Shown piece by piece: positions 42,925-52,378 of a stretch of 64,000 nucleotides of DNA. The position numbers and the translations under genes were made by a program. Source of the DNA: Arion vulgaris. Taxonomy: Eukaryota > Mollusca > Gastropoda > Stylommatophora > Arionidae. The notes beneath the pieces were generated by a model that was not told the origin of the DNA, did no database searches, and saw only the letters and a list, made by a program, of their open reading frames with translations. The DNA is taken from contig CM036765.1 in the NCBI GenBank assembly GCA_020796225.1, positions 6,110,805 to 6,174,804 of the forward strand, in the 5' to 3' direction. How positions within the stretch are numbered: the first letter of the stretch is position 1; the number at the start of each line of letters is the position of its first letter.

Positions 42925-43570
42925 TACGGCCTACGATAACATAAGGCCGGTGGGCTCAGGTTAAAAATTCGATGAAATAAGACCACAACCTTCACGTAGC
43001 CTCGCATTCCCGTATTGTTCGATATTGACGTATTCATGTTACAAACGGCACAACATGCTAAATCAATGTTATATTATGTTACAAATTAAGATTAACACAG
43101 ACAAATATCAGTTTTATTAACATTTTTCAACAATAAATAACAATGGACTCGTAGAATGGTATAAAATTACAAAATATAGATGAGACTGCAGTAAAACTAT
43201 TTGATTGACAAAACAAGTAATCACAAAGTACTGTAGTTTTACAAATTACAAAAACAATGATAAAATACAGCAACGTTTCGACCAACAAGGCCTTTATCAA
43301 GCAAACGAACAACAGGAGTGACAAATTTTAAAAACAAATGGACGACCAAAAACAAACGTTTCTAATGAAAATATGGGAATAAAAACGAATAACGAAATAA
43401 ATGTAACACAAAAATACACATAAAAACTAGAAATAGTTTTTCTGGTATAAAATTACAGCAAACCTTACATTGTTCTATCAAACACTTATAAAAATCAGCC
43501 CCTTTTAAACATAAATTGTTGTTTTCCTTCTAGTCAGTCGGCCTTCTGTTGCTGATGGCCATGTTTTTAA
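42925..43570 (+). repeat. REP-6 copy 3, split by FB copy 4
   Basis: CGATAACATAAGGCCGGTGG, GCTCAGG, AATAAGACCACAACCTTC, ACAACATGCTAAATCAATG, AAATATCAGTTTTATT, ATAACAATGGACTCG at left; after the insertion, AAATTACAGCAAACCTTAC, AAATCAGCCCCTTTTAAAC, TCAGTCGGCCTTCTGTTGC at right. Confidence 0.85.
43172..43443. mobile_element. FB copy 4, single arm with 14-bp target duplication
   Basis: GAGACTGCAGTAAAACTA, AGTAATCACAAAGTACTG, CAGCAACGTTTCGACC, AACAAGGCCTTTATCAAGC and GGGAATAAAAACGAATAACG align with the left half of FB copy 1. The duplication GGTATAAAATTACA lies at 43158-43171 and 43444-43457, so a single-arm element of 272 bp inserted as such. Confidence 0.92.
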
Positions 43571-43774
43571 CAAGCGAAAAATCATAACAACTCTGATAAG
43601 ATAGAATAGCTTCAAAATTAACACTGATCGATTAAAAAAAAAAAACTAGAAGAAGACTATAAATGAAATTAATCACTAAATTCACACATAAAAGCAAACA
43701 AGATTAAATGATTTATTCACCTGACAAAAATGCACTAAAATTGTCTACCTCAAAGAGCAATTAAAAAAAAGAAA

Positions 43775-44035
43775 GGAACCCTTTTTATACCACATGGTAT
43801 AGAGGGTAATAGGATGTTAGGCCCGTATTTTTCATTGATTATCGGCACACGATGGGTGATGAAGTCGACATCACGCCTGCTGCCTTTACTTCACAGTGTT
43901 TTTCCTGGTACCCAATTGAGGCTGGGTCGAACTGAGAGCCGTTGCGGTCGAAAAAAATTCCCGCTTACTTTGGAATTGAACTCGGACCATTAGTCTAAGA
44001 AGCGCGTTCACTAACAACTACGCTACTTCGGATCT
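43775..44035 (-). mobile_element. SINE-4 copy
   Basis: Plus-strand words AAGGAACCCTTTTTATACC, GTTAGGCCCGTATTTTTCAT, GATGGGTGATGAAGTCGAC, GGTACCCAATTGAGGCTGGG and the head complement CACTAACAACTACGCTACTT. Same family as 22513 and 58515. Confidence 0.88.
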
Positions 44036-44216
44036 ACAACGACACATAGTGACACATAATTACTGAACATGGAGCAAGGGGAAGCCTTTTTAACGGAAGT
44101 ATTGGGGAAGGAAATCGTGAGCTCCGCGTAATTCACACACGAAGTATATTTCGCCACCAAACATGGTACGTATTCTCTACAATTGTTTACTACAAAAGTG
44201 ACACGGGTCTAACTCA

Positions 44217-45040
44217 TCATCATCATCAAGTAGCTTGTCCCTTCCAGAACTAGGCTCCCATGACAGCAGTCCTGTAAAACCCTTTGTTCTGTGCGAGTTG
44301 ACCGGCGTCAGCAGCAGTCATTCTCAGATCGTCAATGATATATTATAGCAATCGTATATTAGGTCTTCCTCTCATTCTTCTTCCAGGCACCATTCCCCCC
44401 AAAATTATCTTCTCTATACACTCATTTCGTTTGATGTGTTCGAAATATTTAATTTTCTTTGATTTTATGCTCATTAATAGCCAACTATCTTTAATACCAA
44501 GCTGTTGCAGAACAGAAGCGTGTGTTCTTCTTTCTGTCCATGATATTCTAAGTGCTCTTCTGTAGCATTTGTATTTAAACGCGTAAATTATGTTCTCCCC
44601 CGCATTGTCAATGTTCCATGTCTCACAATCATATGTTGCAAAGAGAAACATACAGCTTCTTAAACACTTGATTTCATCAGTGTGGTACCGGAGCCCGCAA
44701 CGGAACCAAAGAATAGTACCACTACGACCCACAAGGCATGTCGTAAGAAGCGACTGATGTATGATCTATTGAAGCTACCCTAGAAAAAAAAATCATCGCA
44801 GAAATTGGATGTGCTACCCTATTTGTAGTCGCATAACTGGCACAACGTATAATCGCTCTTAGGCTCAAATCACATAAATTACACAGAGTGGTTAACAATT
44901 AGTCGATATGTAGCGTTTGAAGAAGAAGAATTAACACTTGATTTTTGTTCTTATGTCAGTTCCCTTCGAGTCTTTTGTTTTTAATTGCATATCCTATACA
45001 GGATTTTGCGAATCAGCCCCAGCTTTTTAACGCTGTTTGT
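44217..45040 (-). mobile_element. LINE-A-type RT tail, split by SINE-2
   Basis: A 129-codon minus-strand frame (44343-44732) has RSCMFLFATYDCETWNIDNA, YKCYRRALRISWTERRTHAS, LQQLGIKDSWLLMSIKSKKI, KYFEHIKRNECIEKIILGGM and RRMRGRPNIRLL. It is followed by AGQLAQNKGF-like and FWKGQAT words and a TGATGATGATGAG tail. The upstream remainder lies after the SINE-2, near 44930-44985. This is a subfamily distinct from LINE-A proper. Confidence 0.85.
44683..44930 (+). mobile_element. SINE-2 copy inserted in the LINE
   Basis: GTACCGGAGCCCGCAACGG, AACCAAAGAATAGTACCAC, CACAAGGCATGTCGTAAG, GTAGTCGCATAACTGGCAC, ACACAGAGTGGTTAACAA and GAAGAAGAAGAA. ACACTTGATTT on both sides is the likely target duplication. 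Confidence 0.88.
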
Positions 45041-45220
45041 GGTTTTTCTAGGCATTACTACGTTCAATAGTTTTCCATTGCTTTCTGAACGGGTGGTGCC
45101 ATCGTCCTTTTATAAACATCCACGCGAAACAATTTGCAACCAAACTGTTTGCAGCGTGATTCGAACTCAGAACGTCGGGGTTAATAGACTGTCACTATCC
45201 CCTAAACCATAGACGCCACC
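44990..45220 (-). mobile_element. SINE-6, tRNA-derived, single copy
   Basis: The minus-strand head (45140-45218) GGTGGCGTCTATGGTTTAGG, GGATAGTGACAGTC, then GAGTTCGAATCACGCTG supplies box A- and box B-like words at tRNA spacing. The body (to about 44990) shows no match to other SINEs here. Confidence 0.6.
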
Positions 45221-45514
45221 TCGAGTCTAACTACATTGTGAAATTTGACAATAGTCTATTAAAGTTTGAACTGTTTTAGATACATCGTGAGCTCCACGTA
45301 ATTCACACACGAAGTATATTTCGCTACCAAACATTGGACGTAATCTCGACAATTAATGTTTACCCAAAATTACCTGAGTCTGACTGCACTTTGAAATTTG
45401 ACCCCAGTCTAGTAGAGTTTGAACTGTTTTAAATAATCCGTGCAAGTTAAACCTTCAAAAGAAATAAGTTAGTTTTGCAACAGTAAGAAAACAAACATAA
45501 AATGGAAAATGTAA

Positions 45515-45800
45515 CCTCTAGCACATAATCAAAGAAAACTGGCTGATGCTACAAATAAAAAGAGAAAATTGAGATATTTTGGACATATAAAAAGACATGA
45601 AGGGCTGGAGAAGACCATCATGGAAGGAGGCATACCGGCAAAGAGAAGAAGAGGAAGAATACGGAAAAGATAGATTTATGATGTAACTGATGGTTTGAAC
45701 ATGACGGCTGCAGAGGCGGAACATCTGTCCTACGAGAGAGATAAATTACGGAGGACTGTTGGGGTGGCAAAGTTCTGCTCAGGACAAGCTATTTGATGAT
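45515..45800 (+). mobile_element. LINE-A 3' part
   Basis: AAAGAAAACTGGCTGATGC, TTGAGATATTTTGGACATA, GGAGGCATACCGGCAAAG, ATGACGGCTGCAGAGGC, AGTTCTGCTCAGGACAAGC, TATTTGATGATGAAC. Near-intact at DNA level, with a stop in the RRRW segment (AGATAGATTTATG). Confidence 0.88.
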
Positions 45801-45804
45801 GAAC

Positions 45805-46139
45805 ACATACTATTCACAAACATAGCAATCTTCTTCTCTTATTAACCGTCGAACGTTCTCATTCTGTACCTTGTTAACTTCAAAATAAAACTGTTTGCTC
45901 ATCTTTCGATGAAATGCATAACAGATAAAAAAAATATTGTGAAAAACACATTATAAATTAAATGAAAACAGAATTATATTTTCCAAAAAGGTATTAAAGC
46001 ACTCGAGCCCGCTTCCTGCAATGTTGATCTACACATGTGTTGAAGATTTAATGCGCAATAATTATAATGAGATTGCTTTGAAAAATGGCGAAGGTAAATT
46101 TAGTTTTTGTTGGGAATATTTCATAAGCGTTTAAAAGGA
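45805..46139. other. no recognisable feature
   Basis: AT-rich with no family match. Confidence 0.4.
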
Positions 46140-46990
46140 TTTTAAAGCCGAAGGATTGACTTCATTGCACCGGGTTTTACCCCATATGGCTAGGTCCCTC
46201 TTCGCAGAAATGGCACAGCACCTGCCGAGAGTATTGCACAAAGCACGAACTCCGTAGCTCCAACAACAATCCTAGGGGTCTCTGGAAAAACTGCACTCGT
46301 AAACAGAACGGCGCGGTCCGTATTCGAACCCACGACTTTCGACTCACAAGGCAAAGGGCTTAACCACTTAGTCACAGAGACCTTCGACTCACAAGGCAAA
46401 GGGCTTAACCACTTAGTCACAGAGACCTTCGACTCACAAGGCAAAGGGCTTAACCACTTAGCCACAGAGACCTTCGACTCACAAGGCAAAGGGTTTAACC
46501 ACTTAGCCACAGAGACTTTCGACTCACAAGGCAAAGGGCTTAACCACTTAGCCACAGAGACCTTCGACTCACAAGGCAAAGGGCTTAACCACTTAGCCAC
46601 AGAGACCTTCGACTCACAAGGCAAAGGGTTTAACCACTTAGCCACAGAGACTTTCGACTCACAAGGCAAAGGGCTTAACCACTTAGCCACAGAGACCTTC
46701 GACTCACAAGGCAAAGGGTTTAACCACTTAGCCACAGAGACCTTCGACTCACAAGGCAAAGGGTTTAACCACTTAGCCATAGAGACCTTCGACTCACAAG
46801 GCAAAGGGCTTAACCACTTAGCCACAGAGACCTTCGACTCACAAGGCAAAGGGTTTAACCACTTAGCCACAGAGACCTTCGACTCACAAGGCAAAGGGTT
46901 TAACCACTTAGCCACAGAGACCTTCGACTCACAAGGCAAAGGGTTTAACCACTTAGCCATAGAGACCTTCGACTCACAAGGCAAAGGGCG
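46140..46990 (-). mobile_element. SINE-1 copy with 45-bp head array
   Basis: The body at 46142-46335 has GCCGAAGGATTGACTTCATT, GCACCGGGTTTTACCCCAT, GAGTATTGCACAAAGCACG, AACTCCGTAGCTCCAAC and the box B complement TATTCGAACCCACG. The head then repeats rightwards (46336-46990). The 277-codon minus-strand ORF is simply this array plus body. Confidence 0.93.
46336..46990 (-). repeat. 45-bp array of the SINE-1 head, about 14.5 copies
   Basis: The plus-strand unit is CCTTCGACTCACAAGGCAAA, GGGCTTAACCACTTAGCCAC, AGAGA. Its complement, GTGGCTAAGTGGTTAAGCCC, is the SINE box A. Variants GGGTTT, TAGTCAC and TAGCCAT let sub-blocks be followed; the TAGCCAT unit recurs four units apart (46741 and 46921). 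Confidence 0.96.
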
Positions 46991-47054
46991 CGCTTGCTTA
47001 ATCATAAGCGTTTGTTTTGTCAAGGTGCAAAGATGTGGCTCTATTTAGAGGTTT

Positions 47055-47490
47055 TGTTTGATTGATTGATAGAACCATCATTATTACACTTCGGTGAGTA
47101 ACCATCTGTGTTCCGATCTCTTTCTTACGCAAAGAGATCTCAGCTGCCATGCAGGGACTCGGTAAGCACCGACGAGTGTCGCCACTGTGATTTTGAAGAT
47201 GGGGAAGATTTTTGTAGGAATTTTATTTTTATCTTTTCTAATGAATTTTGCCCGGGCAGCGGCTTTCCAGCCTGCTCTTCTCGATTTTGAACTGCCAAGG
47301 GTTCTTTTACGTTTTCAAATTGAACACGGGAACTAGGTTATATCGTCAGTCTCCGATAGGACTAGAAACTCGACCTCACCTACACTGAGATCAGGGATTT
47401 CTGGTAAAATATCCAGATGCCTCGACGAGGGGGCACATCTGGTTCCTTTGGCACAAAAGACGAGCACTTAACCTCTACGCCACATCATGC
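47055..47490 (-). mobile_element. SINE-3, full-length reference copy
   Basis: The minus-strand head at 47450-47490 (GATGTGGCGTAGAGGTTAAG) is box A-like. The body has GATCTCAGTGTAGGTGAGGT, GTCCTATCGGAGACTGAC, GTTCAATTTGAAAACG, GAAGAGCAGGCTGGAAAGC, CTGCCCGGGCAAAATTC and GGTTACTCACCGAAGTG. The tail is ATGATGATGG then TATCAATCAATC. A canonical box B near the head is not clear. Confidence 0.85.
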
Positions 47491-47494
47491 ATGA

Positions 47495-47930
47495 CAATAT
47501 GATTTTTACTTCAAGACAGTTAACGTACATTTTTGTTTAGTGGAATCAGTTTCTCGTTCATCTTACAAAACATGATTGCTGCGGTCAAATAGAGTTTTTG
47601 TTCAATTTCCTGTTTCATTGTGGGGTTGTGATGGGGAGGGGGTAATGTAGGCAGAAAGGGTAGATATGCATGTTGTCTAAATGGTTACAAGATGGGGTAC
47701 TGGTAAGATTTTACAAAGAAAACTTCGTGATAATAGTACCACATCTACTCACTTATACTGTATCATAGTCACATATCTCCTTGATCATATGTGTGGTTAT
47801 GATAGCTTCTTCATGAGAGAATTAAACTATAAGCAGCGCATATATTATGCTGACGTCGGCAGTCAGCTTCAGGTCTGTCAGGTTTCCCCAAAGCATATTT
47901 TTTAGGTTGACTGGGTGTGGCTACATGTTG
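47495..47930. other. no recognisable feature
   Basis: A G-rich word (GGGGTTGTGATGGGGAGGGGG, about 47620-47642) is the only oddity. No family match. Confidence 0.4.
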
Positions 47931-47934
47931 CTTC

Positions 47935-48340
47935 TCAGCGCACAGCGAGGAGCGGAAACCTACAATTCTGATCCGGTCAGAGCGGATCAGATCAGATCTG
48001 GAGAAAACCGAGGTGGGCTGCAGTAATCAGCAATAAATAAATTGGCGTTTAAGGACAAAGACACGTATGTATGGTATCACATAAGCTAGCAGAGACACGT
48101 ATGTATGGTATCACATAAGCTAGCAGAGACACGTATGTATGGTATCACATAAGCTAGCAGAGACACGTATGTATGGTATCACATAAGCTAGCAGAGACAC
48201 GTATGTATGGTATCACATAAGCTAGCAGAGACACGTATGTATGGTATCACATAAGCAAGTAAAAATGAATAATAAAATGATAAAACTAACAAAAATACAA
48301 CATGTCGACTACAAGTCTTCTTCAGGGAACATACAAAAAC
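47935..48340 (+). repeat. REP-7 copy 2 with internal 34-bp array
   Basis: GCGGAAACCTACAATTC, GATCCGGTCAGAGCGGATC, GGAGAAAACCGAGGTGGGC, then the array, then ATGAATAATAAAATGAT and CTTCTTCAGGGAACATAC. The copy at 10162 has one unit in place of the array. Confidence 0.8.
48055..48256 (+). repeat. 34-bp tandem array, about 6 copies, inside REP-7
   Basis: The unit is AGAGACACGTATGTATGGTA, TCACATAAGCTAGC. Units are virtually identical. Confidence 0.95.
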
Positions 48341-48469
48341 AGAGAATGCATTTTAAATGAACTAAATGATGGATCTAAATCGGAAGGATTTCAGCTCGCA
48401 CTAACTCTTACCTAATCCTGACATGACTAGACTATGAACTAAGCTTCCATTACTTGTCTGATTCAACAA

Positions 48470-48895
48470 ATTATGGAAGGACATTTGATTGAGGTATTAT
48501 GTGGTATCTTTAGCAAGGCAGTGGAGAAACTTATATGTGCTTTTGAATATAAGTTTTACAGAAGAGTTCTTCGTATATCATGGACAGAGAAGAGAACAAA
48601 TAGATCTATCCAGAAAGAACTCAAAATCAAAGAAAACTATCTGATGCTACAAATAAGGAAAAGAAATTGAGATATTTTGGAAACAAAAAGACATGAAGGG
48701 CTGGAGAAGACCATCATGGAAGGAGGCATACCGACAAAGAAGAGAAGAAGACCACGGAGAAGATGGATTCAGGATGTAACTAATGGTTTGAACATGACGG
48801 CTGATGAGACGGACATCTGGTCTATGAGATAGAGAAATTTCGAAGGACTGTTGGGGTAGCAAAGTTCTGCTCAGGACAAGCTATTTGATGATGAT
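48470..48895 (+). mobile_element. LINE-A 3' part
   Basis: The frame 48473-48670 ends KLICAFEYKFYRRVLRISWT, EKRTNRSIQKELKIKENYLM, LQIRKRN. It continues out of frame through GAAGGAGGCATACC, AGAAGACCACGGAGAAGATG, AACATGACGGCTGATG to TATTTGATGATGATCC. This holds the single-copy source segment of the 33-bp array at 5484-7620. Confidence 0.9.
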
Positions 48896-49039
48896 CCTGT
48901 GATATAATATTCACGAAATAAGATGATAATCGTAGATACCAAGTAACTTAGTCTTACAACGTGCGAGAGCAATATACATCAACAGTTCGACCAAAAGGAC
49001 TTTATCAATCAAATGGATTCATCGTTTCACTTTGTCTAT

Positions 49040-49760
49040 ACATGTTCTCCGATAACGCGAAGTCGGTGAACTCATGTAAAAATTACAGGAAATAAGACCA
49101 CAACAGTCGCGTGAGATTATATTCCAGTATTGGAAGATAAAAAGGCACATTTTTTTAGAAACAACAAAACATGCTAAATCAAGTTTGTATTATGTTACAA
49201 ATTAAGTTTAACAATAAGGAATATCAGTATTATTAAAATAGGAAGACTGCAGTAAAACTTGGTAAATAGGAAACACGTACAAACAAAGTACTATAGTTTT
49301 ACAAAATACAGAAACAGTGACGATGAACAGCAACGTTTCGACCAACAAGGCTTTATCAAGCAAACGAACAAACAGGAGTGACAAATTAAATGAAACACAA
49401 ATGGACGACCAAATACAAACGTATCTAAGGAAAATCTGGAATCCTTATTTTCCAGATTTTCCTTAGATACGTTTGTATTTGGTCGTCCATTTGTTTCATT
49501 AATTGTCACTCCTGTTTGTTCGTTTGCTTGATAAAGCCTTGTGTCGAAACGTACTGTCATCGTCACTGTTTCTGTATTTTGTAAAACTATAGTACTTTGT
49601 TTTACGTGTTACAGTATTATTAAATTTTCATTAAATAAATAACCATGGACTGGTAGAATTGTGTAACAGTGCAGAAAATAGTACAATGTACTATTAAACA
49701 TTTATCAAACCAGCCCCATTAAGAGAAATTTTGTTTTCCCGTCTGAGGTAGTCGGACTTT
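49040..49760 (+). repeat. REP-6 copy 4, split by FB copy 5
   Basis: CTCCGATAACGCGAAGTCGG, AATAAGACCACAACAGTC, CATGCTAAATCAAGTTTG, AATATCAGTATTATTA at left; TAAATAACCATGGACTGG, AACCAGCCCCATTAAGAG, GTCTGAGGTAGTCGGAC at right. Confidence 0.85.
49236..49611. mobile_element. FB copy 5, near-perfect foldback, 11-bp target duplication
   Basis: Two arms of about 180 bp meet around 49435-49455, with only about 10 bp between them (GGAAAATCTGGA against TCCAGATTTTCC). Outer words are GACTGCAGTAAAACTT with AAACACGTACAAAC on the left and complements GTTTTACGTGTT on the right. CAGTATTATTA duplicates lie at 49225-49235 and 49612-49622. Both arms contain the CAACGTTTCGACC / CTTTATCAAGC words. No coding capacity. 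Confidence 0.93.
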
Positions 49761-49769
49761 TATTGCTGG

Positions 49770-50040
49770 GGACCACGGTCAATGATATATGACCGTCCAC
49801 TCTTCTTTCCTTTTGGTCGTTTGAAATATTGTCTATATATTCTAATGTTGCCACTTACAGGACCGTGCAGTGTTATGATACAGAGAGGCAGTCGCATCAG
49901 GCGGCACCGTAAAGGGGCGGAATAAGCAGTAAAATTAAGGGGTAACATTTCGAAGACTTGCATCATACTGATAAAATATACCGCACGGTCCAGGTCACTT
50001 ATATATAGTTCATTGTCTTTTGTAGTGCACATGTAAGTCA
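49770..50040. other. no clear feature
   Basis: A 90-codon minus-strand ORF (49760-50032) has no recognisable motif. The right edge (TCAGTGCAGTTGTCTGTACTG) merges into the 36-bp array. Confidence 0.35.
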
Positions 50041-50045
50041 GTGCA

Positions 50046-50850
50046 GTTGTCTGTACTGCGCTGTTTCACAAGGTCAATGAGTTTGTCTCTACTGTGCTGT
50101 TTCACAAGACCAATGAGTTTGTCTGTACTGCGCTGTTTCACAAGGTCAATGAGTTTGTCTCTACTGTGCTGTTTCACAAGACCAATGAGTTTGTCTGTAC
50201 TGTTGCTGTTTCACAAGACCAATGAGTTTGTCTGTACTGTTGCTGTTTCACAAGACCAATGAGTTTGTCTGTACTGTTACTGTTTCACAAGACCAATGAG
50301 TTTGTCTCTACTGTGCTGTTTCACAAGACCAATGAGTTTGTCTGTACTGTTGCTGTTTCACAAGACCAATGAGTTTGTCTCTACTGTTGCTGTTTCACAA
50401 GGCCAATGAGTTTGTCTGTACTGTTGCTGTTTCAAAAGACCAATGAGTTTGTCTCTACTGTGCTGTTTCACAAGGCCAATGAGTTTGTCTCTACTGTGCT
50501 GTTTCACAAGACCAATGAGTTTGTCTGTACTGTGCTGTTTCACAAGGCCAATGAGTTTGTCTCTACTGTGCTGTTTCACAAGGCCAATGAGTTTGTCTCT
50601 ACTGTGCTGTTTCACAAGGCCAATGAGTGTGTCTCTACTGTGCTGTTTCACAAGACCAATGAGTTTGTCTCTACTGTGCTGTTTCACAAGGCCAATGAGT
50701 TTGTCTCTACTGTGCTGTTTCACAAGGCCAATGAGTGTGTCTCTACTGTGCTGTTTCACAAGGACAATGAGTTTGTCTCTACTGTGCTGTTTCACAAGAC
50801 CAATGAGTTTGTCTCTACTGTGCTGTTTCACAAGACCAATGAGTTTGTCT
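50046..50850 (+). repeat. 36/37-bp tandem array, about 22 copies
   Basis: The unit is TGCTGTTTCACAAGGCCAAT, GAGTTTGTCTCTACTG, with a 37-bp form (CTGTTGCTG). Variants AAGACC/AAGGCC/AAGGTC, GTCTC/GTCTG and GAGTGTG. Sub-blocks recur (the GAGTGTG unit appears twice, near 50625 and 50735, three units apart). Long ORFs on both strands are products of the repeat. Confidence 0.95.
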
Positions 50851-51004
50851 CATTAAATCATATTTGGGAGAGTTTTGAAGCATCTGCTCTATTGTCTGCG
50901 TGTCTGACTTTATTTACACATGGTATGAAAGTCTCTCTAGCGTAGAGGCTATTCCCTCGCCTCTCTTTCCAAAACTACTCTGTTTGCTCCCTCGTGGAGC
51001 CATC

Positions 51005-51365
51005 AGGATATTTCAAGAGATCCATTATTTCAGTGTAAGTGAAATCGAGTTCCTAGTCCTATTTTAGACGGATGATAAAACGTAGATCCTGTGTTCAAGG
51101 TGAGCAAGTAAAAATAACCTTTGATTGTTCCAAATCGTGAAGAGCAGGCTGGAAAGCAGCTGTCTGAACAAAATTATTTTTAAAATTTCAAAATATTGTC
51201 AACATCTTATAAGTTACATCGGGGATATTCGCCGGTGCTACCTAGTTCGGGAACTGCGGCTGAGATCTGTATGTGTAAGAAAGAAACCCGAGCACGCATG
51301 GTTACTAACCGAATTTCAATGATGATGATCCTATCAATCAATCAATCAATCAATCAATCAACGTA
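51005..51365 (+). mobile_element. SINE-3 copy with AATC tail
   Basis: TTTCAGTGTAAGTGAAATCG, TCCTAGTCCTATTTTAGACG, GTGTTCAAGGTGAGC, GAAGAGCAGGCTGGAAAGC, GGTTACTAACCGAATTTC, ATGATGATGATCC and TATCAATCAATCAATCAATC. The head is replaced by unrelated sequence. Confidence 0.87.
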
Positions 51366-51369
51366 CAAA

Positions 51370-51620
51370 TGGCTGAATTGTTAATCTTAATTTGTGTATA
51401 CATGTATCTACATAGACAGGTATGTCCTGCTGATATCAGACAAACTATTCTAACCTGCTCATACGATTATAGCTATCCGGTGTTAATACTCTTGTTTTTC
51501 TGACTGTTTTAATCATCATTTAAAACAAATTTAAGTACAGTCTGGCTATGGATGCAGGAAAAACAGATTAGTTCACAAAATACCCTGCTTTTCCCTGGCA
51601 CCGTAGTATCTTAGTCTGAA
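51370..51620. other. no recognisable feature
   Basis: AT-rich sequence without a match. Confidence 0.4.
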
Positions 51621-51624
51621 GGTC

Positions 51625-51873
51625 AATAATCGAATGATTGACTTCATTGTATCGGGTTTTACACCCTATAGCCCGGTCCCTTTCCACAGAAGTGGCGAGT
51701 AGAGTAGAGTATTCTTCCGCCTAGCGTAGTTTGCAAAGTATAACTCCGTAGCTCCAGCAAGAATCCAAAGATTCTGTGAAAAATATGCAATTGTGAGCAG
51801 AACGGAGTGGTTCGGATTCAAACCCACGACCGCTAAAACGCAATGCAAAGGCCACTTAGCCAAAGAGACCTCC
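51625..51873 (-). mobile_element. SINE-1 copy
   Basis: ATGATTGACTTCATTGTATC, GGGTTTTACACCC, AACTCCGTAGCTCCAGC, box B complement GATTCAAACCCACGACC and the head complement GGCCACTTAGCCAAAGAGACC. Confidence 0.88.
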
Positions 51874-51879
51874 ATTATC

Positions 51880-52300
51880 ATAGTACACTATGACATTCCA
51901 TAGCAAACGCTTTTTAAAGACAAAAAATAGATTGATATGCTACGGAGTACCTGCTCTATCGCTGAGCCTGCAAACAACAAGCAATCTACTGAAAATAACA
52001 GCTAGAACTAATGAGATCGTTTTGAATGCAGTTATATTATCTTGTGGTTTCCCTTTCTGTAGCATGCAAGACTGATAACAAGTTTGTTGTTTTGTATGTT
52101 TCTTTGTTGCAGTATTTTTGTGGCATCGACAATTGTCTGTTGTTCGGCTCTAAAATTTGCTGAAAGTTCTCCAGTCCCACTTGAAGATTTTTTTATAGTG
52201 GTGGTAACTTGGAGTATAATGGCGGTTCCGGCCCCTCCTTTTCTCGCTGTTTGGAGAACTCCAACTGACATGCAGCTTAATAGAGGCAACCCATGGTTTA
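51880..52300. other. no supported gene
   Basis: A 121-codon plus-strand ORF (52084-52449) starts MLFCMFLCCSIFVASTIVCC, a hydrophobic leader-like stretch, but its second half is the tRNA-like SINE sequence. No other feature seen. Confidence 0.4.
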
Positions 52301-52304
52301 GAGG

Positions 52305-52378
52305 AGCCGGCTGGCTCGGTTGGCTAGAGCGTCGTGCTAATAAAGCGAATGTCGTGGGTTCGATCCCCATACTTTCCA
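52305..52378 (+). pseudogene. tRNA-Ile(AAT)-like sequence
   Basis: A 74-nt segment follows the animal tRNA-Ile plan: GCCGGCTGGCTCGGTTGGC (D-arm region with box A), TAGAGCGTCGTGCTAATAAA (anticodon loop CTAATAA, anticodon AAT) and GGGTTCGATCCCC (box B and T-arm). The 5' and 3' acceptor strands (AGCCGGC and ACTTTCC) do not pair and A replaces G before TAC, so it is not a working tRNA. Its last 40 nt are shared with the repeated SINE heads that follow. Confidence 0.8.

Larger units (their letters stand above)
44119..45440. repeat. about 165-bp duplicated unit split by a 1-kb nested insertion
   Basis: The unit starts CGTGAGCTCC(G/A)CGTAATTC, goes through ACACACGAAGTATATTTCGC, ACCAAACAT, and (in copy 2) continues TGAGTCTGACTGCACTTTG, AAATTTGACCCCAGTCTAG, TTTGAACTGTTTTA. 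Copy 1 is 44119-44216 plus 45222-45288, interrupted after GGGTCTAACT. Copy 2 is 45289-45450. Confidence 0.7.

Noticed and set aside
46190..47023. 277-codon ORF (minus), the longest in the window
   Set aside because: It is the 45-bp SINE head array plus SINE body; the 15-residue period equals the DNA unit.
52305..52378. Functional tRNA-Ile gene
   Set aside because: Acceptor strands do not pair and the 3' part is shared with the SINE heads; best called tRNA-like or a pseudogene.
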